A DNA stretch of 64,000 bases from CAWFPR01 sp963817635 (GCA_963817635.1 CAWFPR010000027.1:124001-188000); one strand, 5' to 3'. Shown: positions 25,288-36,897, numbered from the stretch's first letter. A program made the numbers and translations. The notes: generated by a model not told the origin, from the sequence alone.

Positions 25288-25800
25288 CCAAGGCCGGTGC
25301 CAAACGCAACGCGGCAGCTCTCGGCGTCGATGATCGGTCGGCCTGTGCTTCAATCCACTCGAACTGGATCATCAGGAGCAGAATCACGGCTCCAGTTCCC
25401 TTGCAGAGCAGGGAGACCAGCAGGAGCGCCCCCGCGACCGGCGCGAACGCGGCACTGCGGAACCCGCGCACGTAGGCGATCAACGCCAGCACGCCGAACG
25501 CCGCGTCACCAACAGGTCCGTGATCCCCGCGACCCACAGAACCGGCTCCGTATGGACCGGGTGGACGGAGAAGACGATCGCCGCGACGAGCGGCAGGAAC
25601 GGATGGTGCGTAGGGTCGCCCCAGCGAACGAGTACCGCGCGGGCGAGCACATAGACGCCGATTACCGCGAGTATGTGAAACGCGACATTGAGAAGATGGA
25701 ACGCCCACGGGTGAGCGCCCGCCGCCGCGTACACGATGGCATAGAGCACGTGCATCATGGGGCGGTAGAAGCTCGTGCTGTACCTGTGGGCTGTTGACAG
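25238..25800 (-). pseudogene. Fragment of a multi-pass membrane glycosyltransferase-like protein (TMTC-like)
   Basis: In one frame the minus strand reads SFYRPMMHVLYAIVYA, FHLLNVAFHILAVIGVYVLA and VFSVHPVHTEPVLWVAGITD, the N-terminal membrane region of tetratricopeptide/O-mannosyltransferase-like proteins. A one-base shift near 25500 leads to a frame with two more helices, including LLLVSLLCKGTGAVILLL. The start and the first helices are missing, and no TPR domain follows. It is therefore both truncated and frameshifted. The 3' end runs into a 16-base tandem repeat. Confidence 0.6.
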
Positions 25801-25878
25801 TGCTGGGCACGCCTTCCGTCACTGGCCGGCCGCCGGCCGAGACTGCCGGTGGCATAATCAGGCACCAGGAGTACGAAG

Positions 25879-28066
25879 ATGACCAATCGCCTGCGCCGCG
25901 CCCTCACCCTCGTCGTCGCCCTGTCCGGAGCCGCGACCCTCCTCGCGCAAGGGCTCCAGTATCCCGTCGCCAAAAAGGTCGACCAGGTCGACGATTATCA
26001 CGGCACGAAGGTCGCCGATCCCTATCGCTGGCTCGAGGATGACGCCTCGGCCGAAACAGCGGCCTGGGTGGAGGCCGAAAACAAGGTGACCTTCCCGTAT
26101 CTGGAGAAAATCCCCTACCGCGATGCCCTGACGGCGCGCGTGAGGGCGCTGAACGACTATCCGAAGTACTCGTCGCCGTCGCGGAAGGGGCCCTACTACT
26201 TCTTCCTGAAGAACGACGGCCTGCAAGCGCAGAGCGTGCTCTACATCCAGAAGGGCCTCGACGGCACACCAGACGTCCTGATCGATCCGAACGCGTGGTC
26301 GAAGGACGGCACGATGCGGCTCGGCACCTTCGTTCCGTCGGCCGACGCGAAGTACGCGGTCTACGGGATCTCCACCAGCGGCTCCGACTGGCAGCAGTAC
26401 AAAGTGATGGAGCTGGCGACGAAGAAAATCCTGCCTGACACGATCGACTGGGTCAAAGTGTCGGGCGTCGCGTGGCAGCAGGACGGCTTCTACTACAGCC
26501 GGTACCCCGAGCCGGCGAAAGGGACGGAAAAGGCCTCCATCAACGAGGATCACCGCGTCTACTTCCACAAGGTCGGGACGCCGCAGTCTGAGGACCGGCA
26601 GATTTTCCAGGACGCGGCCAACCCGCAGCGTTTCAACACCGTCGAGACGACCGAAGACGAGCGCTTCGCTCTCCTGACCGTCTCGGATCGCGGCAAGGGC
26701 ACGGACGGGAATGCCCTGTTCGCCCGCGATCTGTCGCGGGGTGAGCGCGAGTTCAACCCGGTCGTCCGGACCATCGGCAACGACTCGTACGGCGTGGTGG
26801 ACAACCTCGCCGACAAGCTCCTGGTCGAGACCAACCGCAACGCGCCAAACGGCCGCGTCGTTCTGGTGGACCCGAAACAGCCTGAAGAGACCAACTGGAA
26901 GACGATCCTCCCTGAGCGGGCCGAACCGCTCCAGGGCGTGAGCACCGCCGGCGGAAGGATCTTCGCGACTTACCTCAAGGACGTCACGACGCACGCGTAC
27001 GTCTACAGCCTCGACGGCACACTCGAGAACGAAATCGAACTTCCCGGCCCCGGCATAGCCGGCGGGTTCGGCGGCAACCGCGACGACACCTTCGTGTTCT
27101 ACAGCTTCAACTCGCTGAGCGTGCCGCCGACAATCTATCGCTACGACATTGCGACGAAGAAGAGCACCGTCTTCCGTCAGTCCGAAGTGCCGGCCTACGA
27201 TCCAGCCGCCTATGAAACGAAGCAGGTGTTCTATCCGGGCAAGGACGGCACGAAGATCCCGATGTTCCTCGTATACAAGAAGGGGCTGAAGCTCGACGGG
27301 ACGAATCCGACGCTCCTCTACGCCTACGGCGGCTTCAATATCGTCCAGTCCCCGACATTCAGCGCGGCGCGGCTCGCGCTGCTCGAGCAGGGCTTCGTGT
27401 ACGCCAACGCCAACATCCGCGGCGGCGGCGAGTACGGAGAGGCGTGGCACAAGCAGGGAATGAAGCTGACGAAGCAGACGGTTTTCGACGACTTCATCGC
27501 GGCGGCCGAGTGGCTCATCGCGAACAAGTACACCTCGACCGAGCGGCTCGCGGTTCAGGGCGGCTCGAACGGGGGCCTGCTGATCGGCGCCGTCATCAAC
27601 CAGCGGCCGGACCTCTTCAAGGTCGCCATTCCGCAGGTCGGTGTGATGGACATGCTGCGGTTCCAGAAGTTCACTATCGGCTGGAACTGGGTCGCGGACT
27701 ACGGCTCGAGCGACAACCCGGACGAGTTCAAGGCGCTTTATGCATACTCGCCGCTGCACAACATCAAAGCGGGTGTGAAGTACCCGGCCACGCTGATTAC
27801 GACGGCGGACCACGACGACCGGGTCGTCCCGGCGCACTCGTTCAAGTACCGCGGCCACCCTTCAGGCGAAAGCGAGCCGCGAGACGCCCATCCTGATCCG
27901 GATCGACACGAAGTCCGGGCACGGCGCGGTCAGCCTGACCAAGGCTCTCGAGACGACCGCTGATATCTATGCGTTCATCATGTACAACATGGGGCTGAAG
28001 CCCGCCCCGGGAACGCTGAACACGACCGCCGTCCCGAATGGGCCGCGCCAGGAGCCCGGACGATGA
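25879..28066 (+). CDS. Prolyl oligopeptidase family (S9A) serine peptidase, secreted, one frameshift
   Basis: About 728 residues after bridging an extra base near 27850. An N-terminal signal peptide ends about residue 23. A beta-propeller domain follows (YPVAKKVDQVDDYHG, DPYRWLEDD onwards). The alpha/beta-hydrolase domain has Ser563 in QGGSNGGL, Asp646 in DHDDRVVP and the catalytic His in the second frame (SGHGA). The first frame stops making sense right after HSFKY, where the second continues with an Ala-Thr-Leu-Gln helix. These enzymes cut short proline-containing peptides. The stop overlaps the next start (ATGA). Confidence 0.95.
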
Positions 28067-28935
28067 GGACGCAAGGATTCGCGCGCGCGCTCTGTCTGAC
28101 ACTGGCCGCGGCGGCGACGGTGGCGGCCGTCGCCGCCGCCCCCAGCGAAAAGCTCGTGCTCGTCACCGTCGTCGCCGACGAAACGAAGACGGCAACCGGG
28201 CTCACGCCTGCCGACTTCGTCGTGACCGAGGACAAGAAGTCCCTCCAGGTTACCGAGGCGGTGCCGGCCAACGACCCACTATCGATCGTGCTCGTCGTCG
28301 ATACGTCCCTGCCCGAGGGCACGGCGGCGTCCACGCCGGAATTGCGCAGGGCCCTGACGTCGTTCGTAGCCACCGTGCAGGAACGCGAACCGGGCACCGA
28401 GTTCGCGCTGTATCAGGTCGCGAATGCCGCGACGCCGGTGACGGACTTCACGACCAGCCGCGACGTGCTGCAGAAGGGCATCGATGTGATCGCCTCGGGC
28501 ACGCCCACCGGCAGCGCCATGCTGGAGGGAGTCGTCACCGCCGCCAGGAAGATCGCCGCGATGCCGGCTCCCAGGCGCGCGATTGTCTGTCTCGGAATCG
28601 GGACCGCGGAGGGCAGCAGCCAGATGCCCCAGGATGTCGCGAACCTCGTGCGCAAATCCGGCGCGACACTGTGGGTCGTGTCGGTACAGCGCGCCACCGA
28701 CCAGCCGCTCACGAACCGCGATGTGGTGTGGACGCGCGCGACCGCCGACAGCGGCGGGCTGCGCCAGAATGCCATCCAGGCCAACCGGCTCGATGCGCAG
28801 CTGCGGACGGTCGCGAACAGCCTGCTGTCGCAGTACACGCTGCGGATCGTCCGCAAGCGGGATGGCGCGGTCAAGGGACTGGAAGGGCATACGACCGGCG
28901 GATCGCCGGTCCTGTTCACGCACTGGATGAAATGA
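28063..28935 (+). CDS. Secreted VWFA-domain protein (acidobacterial type)
   Basis: A 290-residue protein with a signal peptide (residues 1-26) and a von Willebrand A domain. The MIDAS-like strand is LSIVLVVDTSLPEG, later strands are RRAIVCLGIGTAEG and ATLWVVSVQ, and it ends RIVRKRDGAVKG. A short N-terminal strand region (TGLTPADFVVTEDKKSLQV) resembles the segment that precedes the VWFA domain in TIGR03436 proteins. The start overlaps the S9A stop by four bases, so they are coupled. Function unknown; probably a periplasmic or surface binding protein. Confidence 0.86.
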   Translation: MRTQGFARALCLTLAAAATVAAVAAAPSEKLVLVTVVADETKTATGLTPADFVVTEDKKSLQVTEAVPANDPLSIVLVVDTSLPEGTAASTPELRRALTSFVATVQEREPGTEFALYQVANAATPVTDFTTSRDVLQKGIDVIASGTPTGSAMLEGVVTAARKIAAMPAPRRAIVCLGIGTAEGSSQMPQDVANLVRKSGATLWVVSVQRATDQPLTNRDVVWTRATADSGGLRQNAIQANRLDAQLRTVANSLLSQYTLRIVRKRDGAVKGLEGHTTGGSPVLFTHWMK

Positions 28936-28956
28936 GCCGGCGCGGCGGCCCGATCG

Positions 28957-29196
28957 TCACGTCAGTCGCACGTCGCCCTTGAAGATGATGAACACCAGGA
29001 TGACGTCGAGCACGGCCACGAAGGAAGGGAACATCCCGCTCGCGTAGGGAATGAGCGGCAGCCCGAAGAAACCGGCCAGCCACGCCAGCAGGAATGCGGC
29101 GATCCCGCGCGGCCCGAGCTCGTCCCAGAACCATCCGTACACGAGAAGGACCCAGAACGCCGCGTGGGCGATGAGCGCCGCGATGCCTGCCGACAT
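28957..29196 (-). CDS. Small membrane protein
   Basis: A 79-residue protein with three closely packed hydrophobic segments (about residues 6-24, 31-52 and 58-73), and the motif WDELGPRGIAAFLLAWLAG between the first two. It lies 37 bases downstream of the duplicated permease on the same strand. No named family; probably a housekeeping inner-membrane protein. Confidence 0.75.
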   Translation of the reverse strand: MSAGIAALIAHAAFWVLLVYGWFWDELGPRGIAAFLLAWLAGFFGLPLIPYASGMFPSFVAVLDVILVFIIFKGDVRLT

Positions 29197-29233
29197 GTTC
29201 CGCTGAAGTCTAATCCACCGCGGGGCGGGCGCC

Positions 29234-31860
29234 TCATCCCTCCCGCAGGGTCGCCAGCGGCGCCTGCCTGAGCGCCCGCCAGGCCGGAATCAGCGTGGCG
29301 CCAGTCGCCAGTCCCGCGACCAGCAGGCCGACGACGGCGAACGAGAACGGATCGGCGGCGGCGACGCCGAAGAGCACGGACCGCATGCCGCGCCCCGCCA
29401 GGAGCGCGATGGCGCCGCCCGTCGCGAGACCGGCGATCACCCGGCGTGCGGAGCGGCCCAGCAGCAGGAGGACGATGGCGGATTCGCGCGCGCCGAGCGC
29501 GAGCCGGACGCCAATCTCTTTCCGCCGCGCCGCGATGTCGCCCGCAAGCACCCCGAAGACGCCGACGCAGGCGAGCAGCAGCGCCACGACGGCGAAGCCG
29601 CCGAGCAGCCACATCGTCAGACGGTCGCGGGCGTTCGATCGATCCACGAGCGTCGACAACTCGGTGACGGCGTAGAGCGGCAGCGACGGGTCCATCGACG
29701 CGACGGTCGCCCGCAGCGACGCGACGATGGCGGCTGGATCGCCGTCCACGCGAACGGCGAGGTCGCGCACGCTGTCGGGGAAACGGCCGGCCGGCAGATA
29801 CACCAGAGGCCGCGGCGGCGTTCGCGCATCGAAGAGGCGCACGTCATGGACCACGCCCGCAACCGTGACCGTCAGCCCGCCGTACATCGCGACGGCGAGC
29901 GTCCGGCCCAGGGGGTCCCGGCCGGGCCACAGCGTGTGAGCCAGCGTGGCGCTGATCAGCGCGCGCGCCGGGCCCGTGTTGTCGCCCGCCCCGAAGTCCG
30001 TCCCGCGCTCGAGCGACACGCCGAGCGCATCGAGCGCGCTGTCGCCGGCGAGGCGCACGTCAGCGACGGGATCCTGTCCGTTCGGGTCCGGCGCGCGTGT
30101 CGCGTCGCGCACCGTAGTCGCTGGTCCCATGCCGTTGAACGGCCGCGTGCTGACGATCCCTGCCGCCTTGACGCCCGGCAGCGCGCGTACCCGATCAACG
30201 AGGCGTTCGTAGAAGAGGAGCTGGCTCTCGGGCGTGGCGTAGGTGCCTGGCAGGGCCACGCGTCCGACGACGACCCCGCGCGGAGCGAACCCGAGATCGA
30301 CGGCGGACAGTTCGGCGAAACTCCGTATCGTGAGCAGGGCCATGATGCCGAGCGCGCAGGCGAGCGCAATTTCGGCCACCACCAGCACGCCGCTGCCGGC
30401 CTGCGTCGCCGTGCGGCCGGAACGAGCATCGCCGGCGAGATTCGCGACGGCGCCGGTGCGCCTGCCGCGGAAGGCCGCGAGCGACCCGAAGAGCAGCGTG
30501 GCGCTCATCGCGATGGCGCTCGACAGGAGCAGCACCGGCGTGTCGACGGCCACGGCGCCCGGGCGCGGAACATCCGGCGGGAGGAGCGCGACGAGGAGCT
30601 GGACGCCGGGAACTGCCGCGGCCGTGCCGGCAATCGCGCCGAGCACGCCGAGCAGCGCGTGCTGGGTGAAGAGCTGGCGGAAGAGGCGCCGGTCGGTCGC
30701 CCCGATTGCCCGCCGGACCGCGAGTTCCTGCGCGCGCCGCGTCATGCCGGACAGCGTGAGGGTCGCGACGTTCGCGACCGCCATCAGCAGGAGGAGTCCG
30801 ACGGCGCCGAGCAGCACGAGAAGTGACGCCCGCACGTTCCCGGTGATTTCTTCAGCGAGCGGAACGACGGAGGCGGACCAGCCCTCGTTGCCGGCGGATT
30901 CGCGTGCGCGCCCGGCCGCCACGCTCACCATTTCGACGCGCGCCTGGTCGGGCGAGACGTTCGGGGCCAGGCGTCCGATGACGATCAGGAACCGCCCGTA
31001 CGCGCGCGTCTGCGGAGACGCGACCAGCGGGAACCACAGGTCCTGCGGCCCGAGCCATCCTGAGTTGCGGCGGGTCGAACCCAGCCGGCATGACGCCGGC
31101 AATCGTGTAGGACTTCGCCGACATCGTGACCGCGCGGCCGATCACGGAGGGATCGGCGTTGAACCGCCGCCTCCAGAGGCTGTCGCTCAGGATCACGGCG
31201 AGCCCGTCGCGCGCGTCGGTTTCGACGAAATCGCGCCCCAGTGCGGGTGAGACGCCGAGCGTGCGGAAGTAGGCGGCCGTCACCTCGGCTCCGACCAGCC
31301 GTTCCGGCGCGTCGGCGCCCGGCAACGTGATCGAGGTCGGCACCACGGCCGCCATCGACGCGAAGCTTCGCGCCCGGTCGCGCCAGGCCTCGAAATTGTC
31401 CAGCGACACGACGTTGTCGTTGCGGTTCTTCGGGATGTTCCGCTCCCAGACGACGACCAGCCGGTCGGCCGCCGCATACGGCAGGGGCCGGATGAGAATG
31501 CCGTAGACGAGACTCACGATCGCCGTGACGGCGCCGATTCCGAGCGCGAACGTGAGCACGGCCGCGAGGGTATGGCCCGGGTTGCGCCTCAGGACCCGCG
31601 CCGCGTAGCGCACGTCGAGCACGAGATCTTCCAGCCCGCGTCCTCCACGGGCATCGCGCGCCTGCTCCTTGATCGCTTCGATGCCTCCGAAATCCGCCAG
31701 CGCCGAGCGCCGGGCGTCGTCCGGCGACATCCCGGCGGCGACCCGGTCGGCGATCTCGCAGTCGAGGTGATGGGCGAATTCGGCGCTCATCGAGCGTTCA
31801 ACGGAGCCGCGGCGCGCGATCTGGCCGCACCCGACGGAGCATGCGGGTCATCCAGTGCAT
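29234..31860 (-). CDS. Acidobacterial duplicated orphan permease (MacB/FtsX type), two frameshifts
   Basis: About 870 residues when shifts near 31815 and 31075 are bridged. The short N-terminal cytoplasmic part has the family signature (ADRVAAGMSPDDARRSALADFGG). A MacB-like periplasmic domain and two FtsX-type four-helix units follow, the second ending RQAPLATLREG. Helix motifs include TLAAVLTFALGIGAVTAI and LRGRKEIGVRLALG-like ARRKEIGVRLALGARE. The start at 31860 is supported by GGAGGAG just upstream. There is no ATPase domain, as usual for this class. The padR-type gene lies 10 bases upstream, so the pair is an operon and the regulator probably controls it. Confidence 0.9.
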
Positions 31861-31870
31861 CGGCTCCTCC

Positions 31871-32200
31871 CTACGTCGCGCGAATCACGTGGTTCATGGC
31901 AGCCGAGAATGCGCGCCAGGCATCGACCTCGTCGGCCAGTTGCTTCCGTCCGGCTGGCGTGAGCCGGTAGATCTTGATGCGGCGGCCCTCGGCCGACTGC
32001 GCCTCGTCGCCCGCAATCCAGCCGCGGTCCTCGAGACGATACAGCGCCGGGTACAGCGATCCCTGCGTCACGCTGAGCACATCCCGCGACAGGGCCTGAA
32101 TCCGTTTCGAGATGGCCCAGCCGTGAAGCGCGCCGTGGGCCAGCGCCTTCAGGACCAGCAGGTCGAGGGTCCCCTGGAGCAGGTCGGGTTTCTGTGACAT
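31871..32200 (-). CDS. PadR-family transcriptional regulator
   Basis: A 109-residue winged-helix protein of the short PadR type: DLLQGTLDLLVLKALAHG, then HGWAISKRIQALSRDVLSV, QGSLYPALYRLEDRGWI and EGRRIKIYRLTPAGRKQL. The start at 32200 gives the conserved N-terminus (MSQKPDLL); the longer in-frame start would run through the upstream heptad repeat. PadR genes often precede duplicated permeases in Acidobacteriota, and here the stop and the permease start are 10 bases apart. Confidence 0.94.
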   Translation of the reverse strand: MSQKPDLLQGTLDLLVLKALAHGALHGWAISKRIQALSRDVLSVTQGSLYPALYRLEDRGWIAGDEAQSAEGRRIKIYRLTPAGRKQLADEVDAWRAFSAAMNHVIRAT

Positions 32201-32213
32201 AGGTGTTCGGGGG

Positions 32214-32268
32214 TCGGCGCTCGGCGCTCGTGCTCGGCGCTCGGTGCCCGGCGTTCGGCGGTCGGCGG
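32214..32268. repeat. Heptanucleotide repeat upstream of padR
   Basis: Units TCGGCGC, TCGGCGC, a six-base TCGTGC, TCGGCGC, TCGGTGC, CCGGCGT, TCGGCGG, TCGGCGG follow each other. The main heptamer, TCGGCGC, is the same as in the first block of the array at 22132. Confidence 0.9.
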
Positions 32269-32405
32269 TGCGTCGGGCTTCGGCCCGAATACTTTGCCGT
32301 TCGACAATAGAGTCGCCGATTCGATTGTCGGATGTCAAGGTATGCGAATATTCCCGAACGCGCGGGCCGGTTCTCACGTAAACGGTGTAGATTCGAGGTG
32401 GCTTC

Positions 32406-34878
32406 ATGGAACGGCTGATCCAGGACATCCGGTTTGCAGCTCGGGTCCTCTGGAAGGACAAGGGGCTTCGCGCTCACGGCGGTGCTGACGCTCGGCATCT
32501 GCATCGGGGCGAACGCGGCGATTTTCGCGGTGGTCAACGCGGTCCTGCTTCAGCCGCTCCCGGTGCCGGACGCCCGCCAGCTGGTCCACATGTACAACTC
32601 GTACCCGGGTGCCGGGGTCTCGGACCGTGGCTCGACCGGAGTTCCCGACTACTACGACCGGCTTCGCGAAACGGACGTCTTCCAGGAGCAGGCGCTCTAC
32701 AACACGCGCGGCGTCACCCTCGGCCAGGAAGGCGCCCCCCAGCGCGTCACCGCGATGGCCGGCACGCCGTCGCTGCTGCGGCTGCTCCAGACCCATCCCC
32801 TCCGCGGCCGCCTGTTCGTCGAGGAAGACGGCGAGATCGGCAAGACCCACAAGACGGTCCTGACCTACGCGACCTGGCAGCGGTTCTTCGGCGGCAGGGA
32901 CGACGCGATCGGCAAGGACCTGCGGATCAACGGTGAGCCGTATTCGATCGTGGGCGTGCTGCCGCAGGGCTTCTCGTTCCTGGACCCCGATATCGTGCTG
33001 TGGCTGCCGGTCGCCTTCACGGCCGAGGAGAAGTCGGACGACTCGCGGCACAGCAACAACTGGTCGTACATCGCACGGCTGAAGCCCGGCGCGAGCCTCG
33101 AGCAGGCCCGCCAGGAAATCGACGCGTTGAACGCGCGCAACCTGGACCGCTTTCCCGCCTTCAAGGAAATCCTGATCAACGCCGGCTTCCACACCGTCGT
33201 CGTCCCGCTGCAGGCCTACCTGGTGCGGGACATCCGCGGCACGCTCATGCTCCTCTGGGGCGGCGTCGCCTTCGTGCTCCTCATCGGCGCGGTGAACATC
33301 ACGAACCTGATGCTGGTGCGGTCCACGGCGCGGACGCGCGAGCTGGCCACGCGTCACGCCCTCGGCGCGGGTCTCGGCCGGATCGGCCGGCAGCTGCTGA
33401 CCGAGACCGTCCTCCTCACTTTCGTGGGCGCTGCGCTCGGTCTCGCCCTGGGCGACGTCGGGCTCCGCATGCTCGTGGCGTTCGGAGTCGAGCAGACGCC
33501 GCAGGGCACTCCGATTGTCATGGACGGGAGCGTCGTGGCCTTCACCGCGGCGCTGGCGTTGGCGATCGGCGTGCTCATCGGCCTGGTGCCGGTCCTGAAT
33601 CTCCGCAACCTCAACCTGGGCCAGGCATTCCGTGAAGAAGGGCGCAGCGGCACCTCCAGCCGCAAGGCGCGGGCGACGCGGCGGGTCCTGGTGACGGCGC
33701 AGATCGCGTTCGCGTTCATGCTGCTCATCGGCGCCGGCCTGATGCTCGCCAGCTTCCGGCACATTCTCGCAGTCCGCCCGGGGTTCGACCCGGCGCAGGT
33801 CCTGACCGGGCTGGTCAGCCCGCCGTCGGCGCGATATGCGGACGATGCCTCGCTGAATGGTTTCGACAACCGGCTGCTCGAGCGCGTGCGCACGCTGCCC
33901 GGCGTCCAGGCGGCCGGCCTCACGAGCAACCTGCCGCTCTCGGGTAACTACAGCGACAGCGTGATTCTCGCCGAAGGTTACGTGATGAAGCCTGGCGAGT
34001 CGCTCATTTCGCCGTTTCAGACCCGCATCACGCCGGGGTATTTCGAGGCGATGAAAGTCCCGCTCTTGCGCGGACGCTTTTTCACGGCGTCGGACGTCGA
34101 ACAGGCCCCCCGGGCGGTCATCGTGGACGACCGGCTCGCCGCGCGGTTCTGGGGGACGGACGATCCCATCGGGCGTCGGCTCTGGCAGCCTGACTCGGCG
34201 GGAGAGCTCAAGGACGGGCCCGGACCGAAAAGCAAGTTCTACACCGTTGTCGGCGTCGTGGGGAGCGTGCGCATGACCGGCCTGACGGAAAAAGCGCCGG
34301 TCGGCAGCTACTACTTCGCGATGGCGCAGGACTCCGCCCGGACGGTCACGCTCGTCGTGCGCGGCGCCGGGCAGCCCGACACGCTCGTGTCGTCCATCCG
34401 GCGCGAACTGGCGGGCATCGATCCCGAGCTGCCGTTCTACAGCGTGCGGCCGATGCAGGAACGCCTGGATGCGTCGCTCCTCAACCGCCGGACGCCGATG
34501 CTGCTCGCGTCGCTCTTCGGCGCGATCGCGCTGCTGCTCGCGGCCGTCGGGTTGTACGGCGTGCTGACCTACCAGGTGTCGCAGCGCCGGCGTGAGATCG
34601 GCATCCGGATGGCGCTTGGCAGCGACACCGGGCGGATCTTCACGATGGTCGTGCGTGAGGGACTGGTGCTCGTCGGCGTCGGCCTCGTGGCGGGCCTCGC
34701 TGGCGCGTTCGCGATCCGACGCGCGATGGAGTCGCAGTTGTTCGGCGTCGGGCCGATGGACCCGCAGGTCACCGCCGGGGTGGCGTTCGTCCTCGGGACG
34801 GTGGCGCTGCTGGCGTGCGCGGTGCCGGCGCGGCGGGCGGCACACATCGATCCGCTCATCGCGCTGTCGGATCAGTGA
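32406..34878 (+). CDS. Acidobacterial duplicated orphan permease (MacB/FtsX type), one frameshift
   Basis: About 824 residues. The N-terminus MERLIQDIRFAARVLWKDKG is in one frame and FALTAVLTLGICIGANAAIF in the next; one extra G in the run at 32461-32464 explains it. Then come a MacB-type periplasmic domain, three helices around GGVAFVLLIGAVNITNLML with RTRELATRHALGA, a second periplasmic domain (TPGYFEAMKVPLLRGRFF, with DPIGRRLW further on) and the closing helices with RRREIGIRMALGSD. No ATPase domain. It is divergent from the padR-permease operon, with the heptad array between them, so both copies may answer to the PadR regulator. Confidence 0.94.
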
Positions 34879-34987
34879 CGGTGCGCTCTGGCGGCCGGCG
34901 CCAGACTGGCCGTTTGAGCCGATCGGGCGATTGGGCTATCCTCTCGGGGCCACGCCTGGCATGCCCCCCGAACCCGAGAGGTGTCCC

Positions 34988-35869
34988 GTGACCATTCGTC
35001 GCACCGTCGGAGCCGGACTGGCCGGATTCGCCGCGCTTGGCGCGCTGGCGGCTGCGCAGAAGGGGCCGGTGGTCGCCGACGTGCTCCGGGCGGGCACCGA
35101 GTACCTGGCGGCCTACGCGCCGAAGGTCTCAGGCGTGTCGCTCGAGGAGCAATACACGATCATCGACGTGTCGAGCGGCCGGATGGCGACGCCCCAGCGC
35201 CTCAGCTCAGACGTCGTGCTGCTGAATCTCTCCGGCCGGGTGGTCGCGCTCCGGGACGCGTACGCGATCGACAACAACCCGCTGCGCGAGCGCACGCCGC
35301 GTATCACGGCGCTCCTCGCCAGCCCGACGGCAGCAGCCTGGGAACAGGCGCAGGCGTACGCCGCCGCGTCGTTCCGCCACATGAAGGCGGATATCGTCGC
35401 GACGCTCAACGATCCGACGCTCGCGCTCCAGTTCCTGACACCGGTCAACCAGCCGCGCGTGACCTTCAAGATCGACGGCCACAAGCGGTTCGACGACACC
35501 GACACCGTGGGCCTGAGCTTCCAGGAGTCCAAGAACCGCGAGGCCGCCTACATCATCAGCACGCGCGGAAAGGCCCTCGCGTCGGGCCGCCTGTGGATCG
35601 ACCCTGCGACAGGCCGGATTCATCAGACCGAGCTGTCGATGCAGTCGGCGACCGAGACCGCGCGCATCACGGTCACCTACGCGCACGACAGCGCGCTCGA
35701 TCTGTGGCTGCCGAAACAGATGGTGGACGTCTACCGATCGAGCGAGGGGTCAACCGGGGTCAGCAGCATGGGCACCGGCGGGGGCTACAACGTCCGGCAG
35801 GAGTTCGAGTGCCGGGCGAGCTACGCCAACGCGCGGCTGACGCCAATCGAAATGTCGGTCGCGAAGTAG
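34988..35869 (+). CDS. Secreted protein of unknown function
   Basis: A 293-residue protein with a GTG start and a signal peptide (GAGLAGFAALGALAAAQ). The mature part is strand-rich, with YAPKVSGVSLEEQYTI, VNQPRVTFKIDGHKRFD and GRLWIDPATGRIHQTEL. The last resembles outer-membrane lipoprotein-sorting or LolA-like folds found in acidobacterial secreted proteins. It follows the duplicated permease by about 110 bases and may be co-expressed. The function is not known. Confidence 0.77.
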   Translation: MTIRRTVGAGLAGFAALGALAAAQKGPVVADVLRAGTEYLAAYAPKVSGVSLEEQYTIIDVSSGRMATPQRLSSDVVLLNLSGRVVALRDAYAIDNNPLRERTPRITALLASPTAAAWEQAQAYAAASFRHMKADIVATLNDPTLALQFLTPVNQPRVTFKIDGHKRFDDTDTVGLSFQESKNREAAYIISTRGKALASGRLWIDPATGRIHQTELSMQSATETARITVTYAHDSALDLWLPKQMVDVYRSSEGSTGVSSMGTGGGYNVRQEFECRASYANARLTPIEMSVAK

Positions 35870-35881
35870 ATCGGCAAGCCT

Positions 35882-35909
35882 TTCCATTTACCCTTTCCCA
35901 TATTCCATC
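35882..35909. repeat. Short degenerate heptad run
   Basis: Four units (TTCCATT, TACCCTT, TCCCATA, TTCCATC) in register, similar to the TCCCATT units at 42926-42960. Confidence 0.5.
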
Positions 35910-35921
35910 AGGCCGGCATGT

Positions 35922-36849
35922 TCAGCGGCCTGCCAGCTTCTGCGCCGACGGATTCTCGACCGGGTAGTCGGCGTGCCGCGACCAGTCCTCGAACGACCCG
36001 TCGTAGAGCAGCGCGGTGAAGCCGAGCGTCCGCGCAGCAAAGAGCGTCGCGGTCGCCTGCTGGCCGATGTGGCAGTACGCGATGACCGTGTCGCCCGGCT
36101 TCACGCCGGCCGTCGTGAACAGCGCCGCGAGTTCCCCGGCCGGCTTCAGCGACACTCGGGCGTCAACGGTCTCGCTGAACGGCACGCTGCGCGCGCCGGG
36201 AATGTGGCCGGTCTTGTGCCGGTGGTCCGGCCGGCCGCCCGTCTGCGTCCCGTCGTAGAACCCCGGGGTCCTGGCATCCACGATCGCAAATCCCGGCGTG
36301 TTCAGGTGCGCCCTGACGAATGCCGCGTCGACGATCAGGGGCTTCGTCTCGAGCGGCGCCAGGTGACCGGCGCGCGGAGCCGGCACGTCGGCCGTAAGTG
36401 GATGTCCGGCCCGCGTCCACGCCTCGACGCCGCCGTCCAGCAGCGAGACGCGCTCGAGACCAGCGTAGTCGAGCGTGAACATCACCCGGGTCGCCGGACT
36501 GATCCACTCCTGGGAGAAATAGACAACGACGTGCGAGGCGTCGGAAATGCCGAGCGCCGCGAGCCGCTCCCGCAGCACCGGCAGCCGGCAGCATCTGGAG
36601 GTTGTTCCCCGTGGCTGGGTCGTCCGTCGCCAGGTCCTGATACGCGGCAAACCGCGCGCCCGGGATATGGCCGGCGTCATAGGCGGACCTCGGTCCGACC
36701 TCCAGCAGCACCAGATCTGCGTCCGCAGCATGACGCGCGAGCCATGCGGCGTCCACGAGCAGCGCGTCGCGCGGGGCCGCCGCGTGCCCGTGAGCCGCGG
36801 CGAGCGCGGTGAGAGCCACCACGGCGACAGACGATCGGAGCAGTCGCAT
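35922..36849 (-). CDS. Two-domain rhodanese/sulfurtransferase, exported, one frameshift
   Basis: About 309 residues with a signal peptide (MRLLRSSVAVVALTALAAA). The first rhodanese domain begins LLVDAAWLARH and has DAGHIPGARF, but its active-site loop reads YFSQEWISP and lacks a Cys. The second has IVDARTPGFYDG, then HKTGHIPGARSVPF and the active Cys in VIAYCHIGQQA. A one-base shift near 36585 joins LQMLPA to the frame with LRERLAALGISDASHVVVYF. Tandem rhodaneses of this layout transfer sulfur from thiosulfate or mercaptopyruvate to thiol acceptors. Confidence 0.89.
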
Positions 36850-36897
36850 GCGTCACCCTGGGGCACGATGACCCGCGACACGCAGGTTCCGGCCTTC

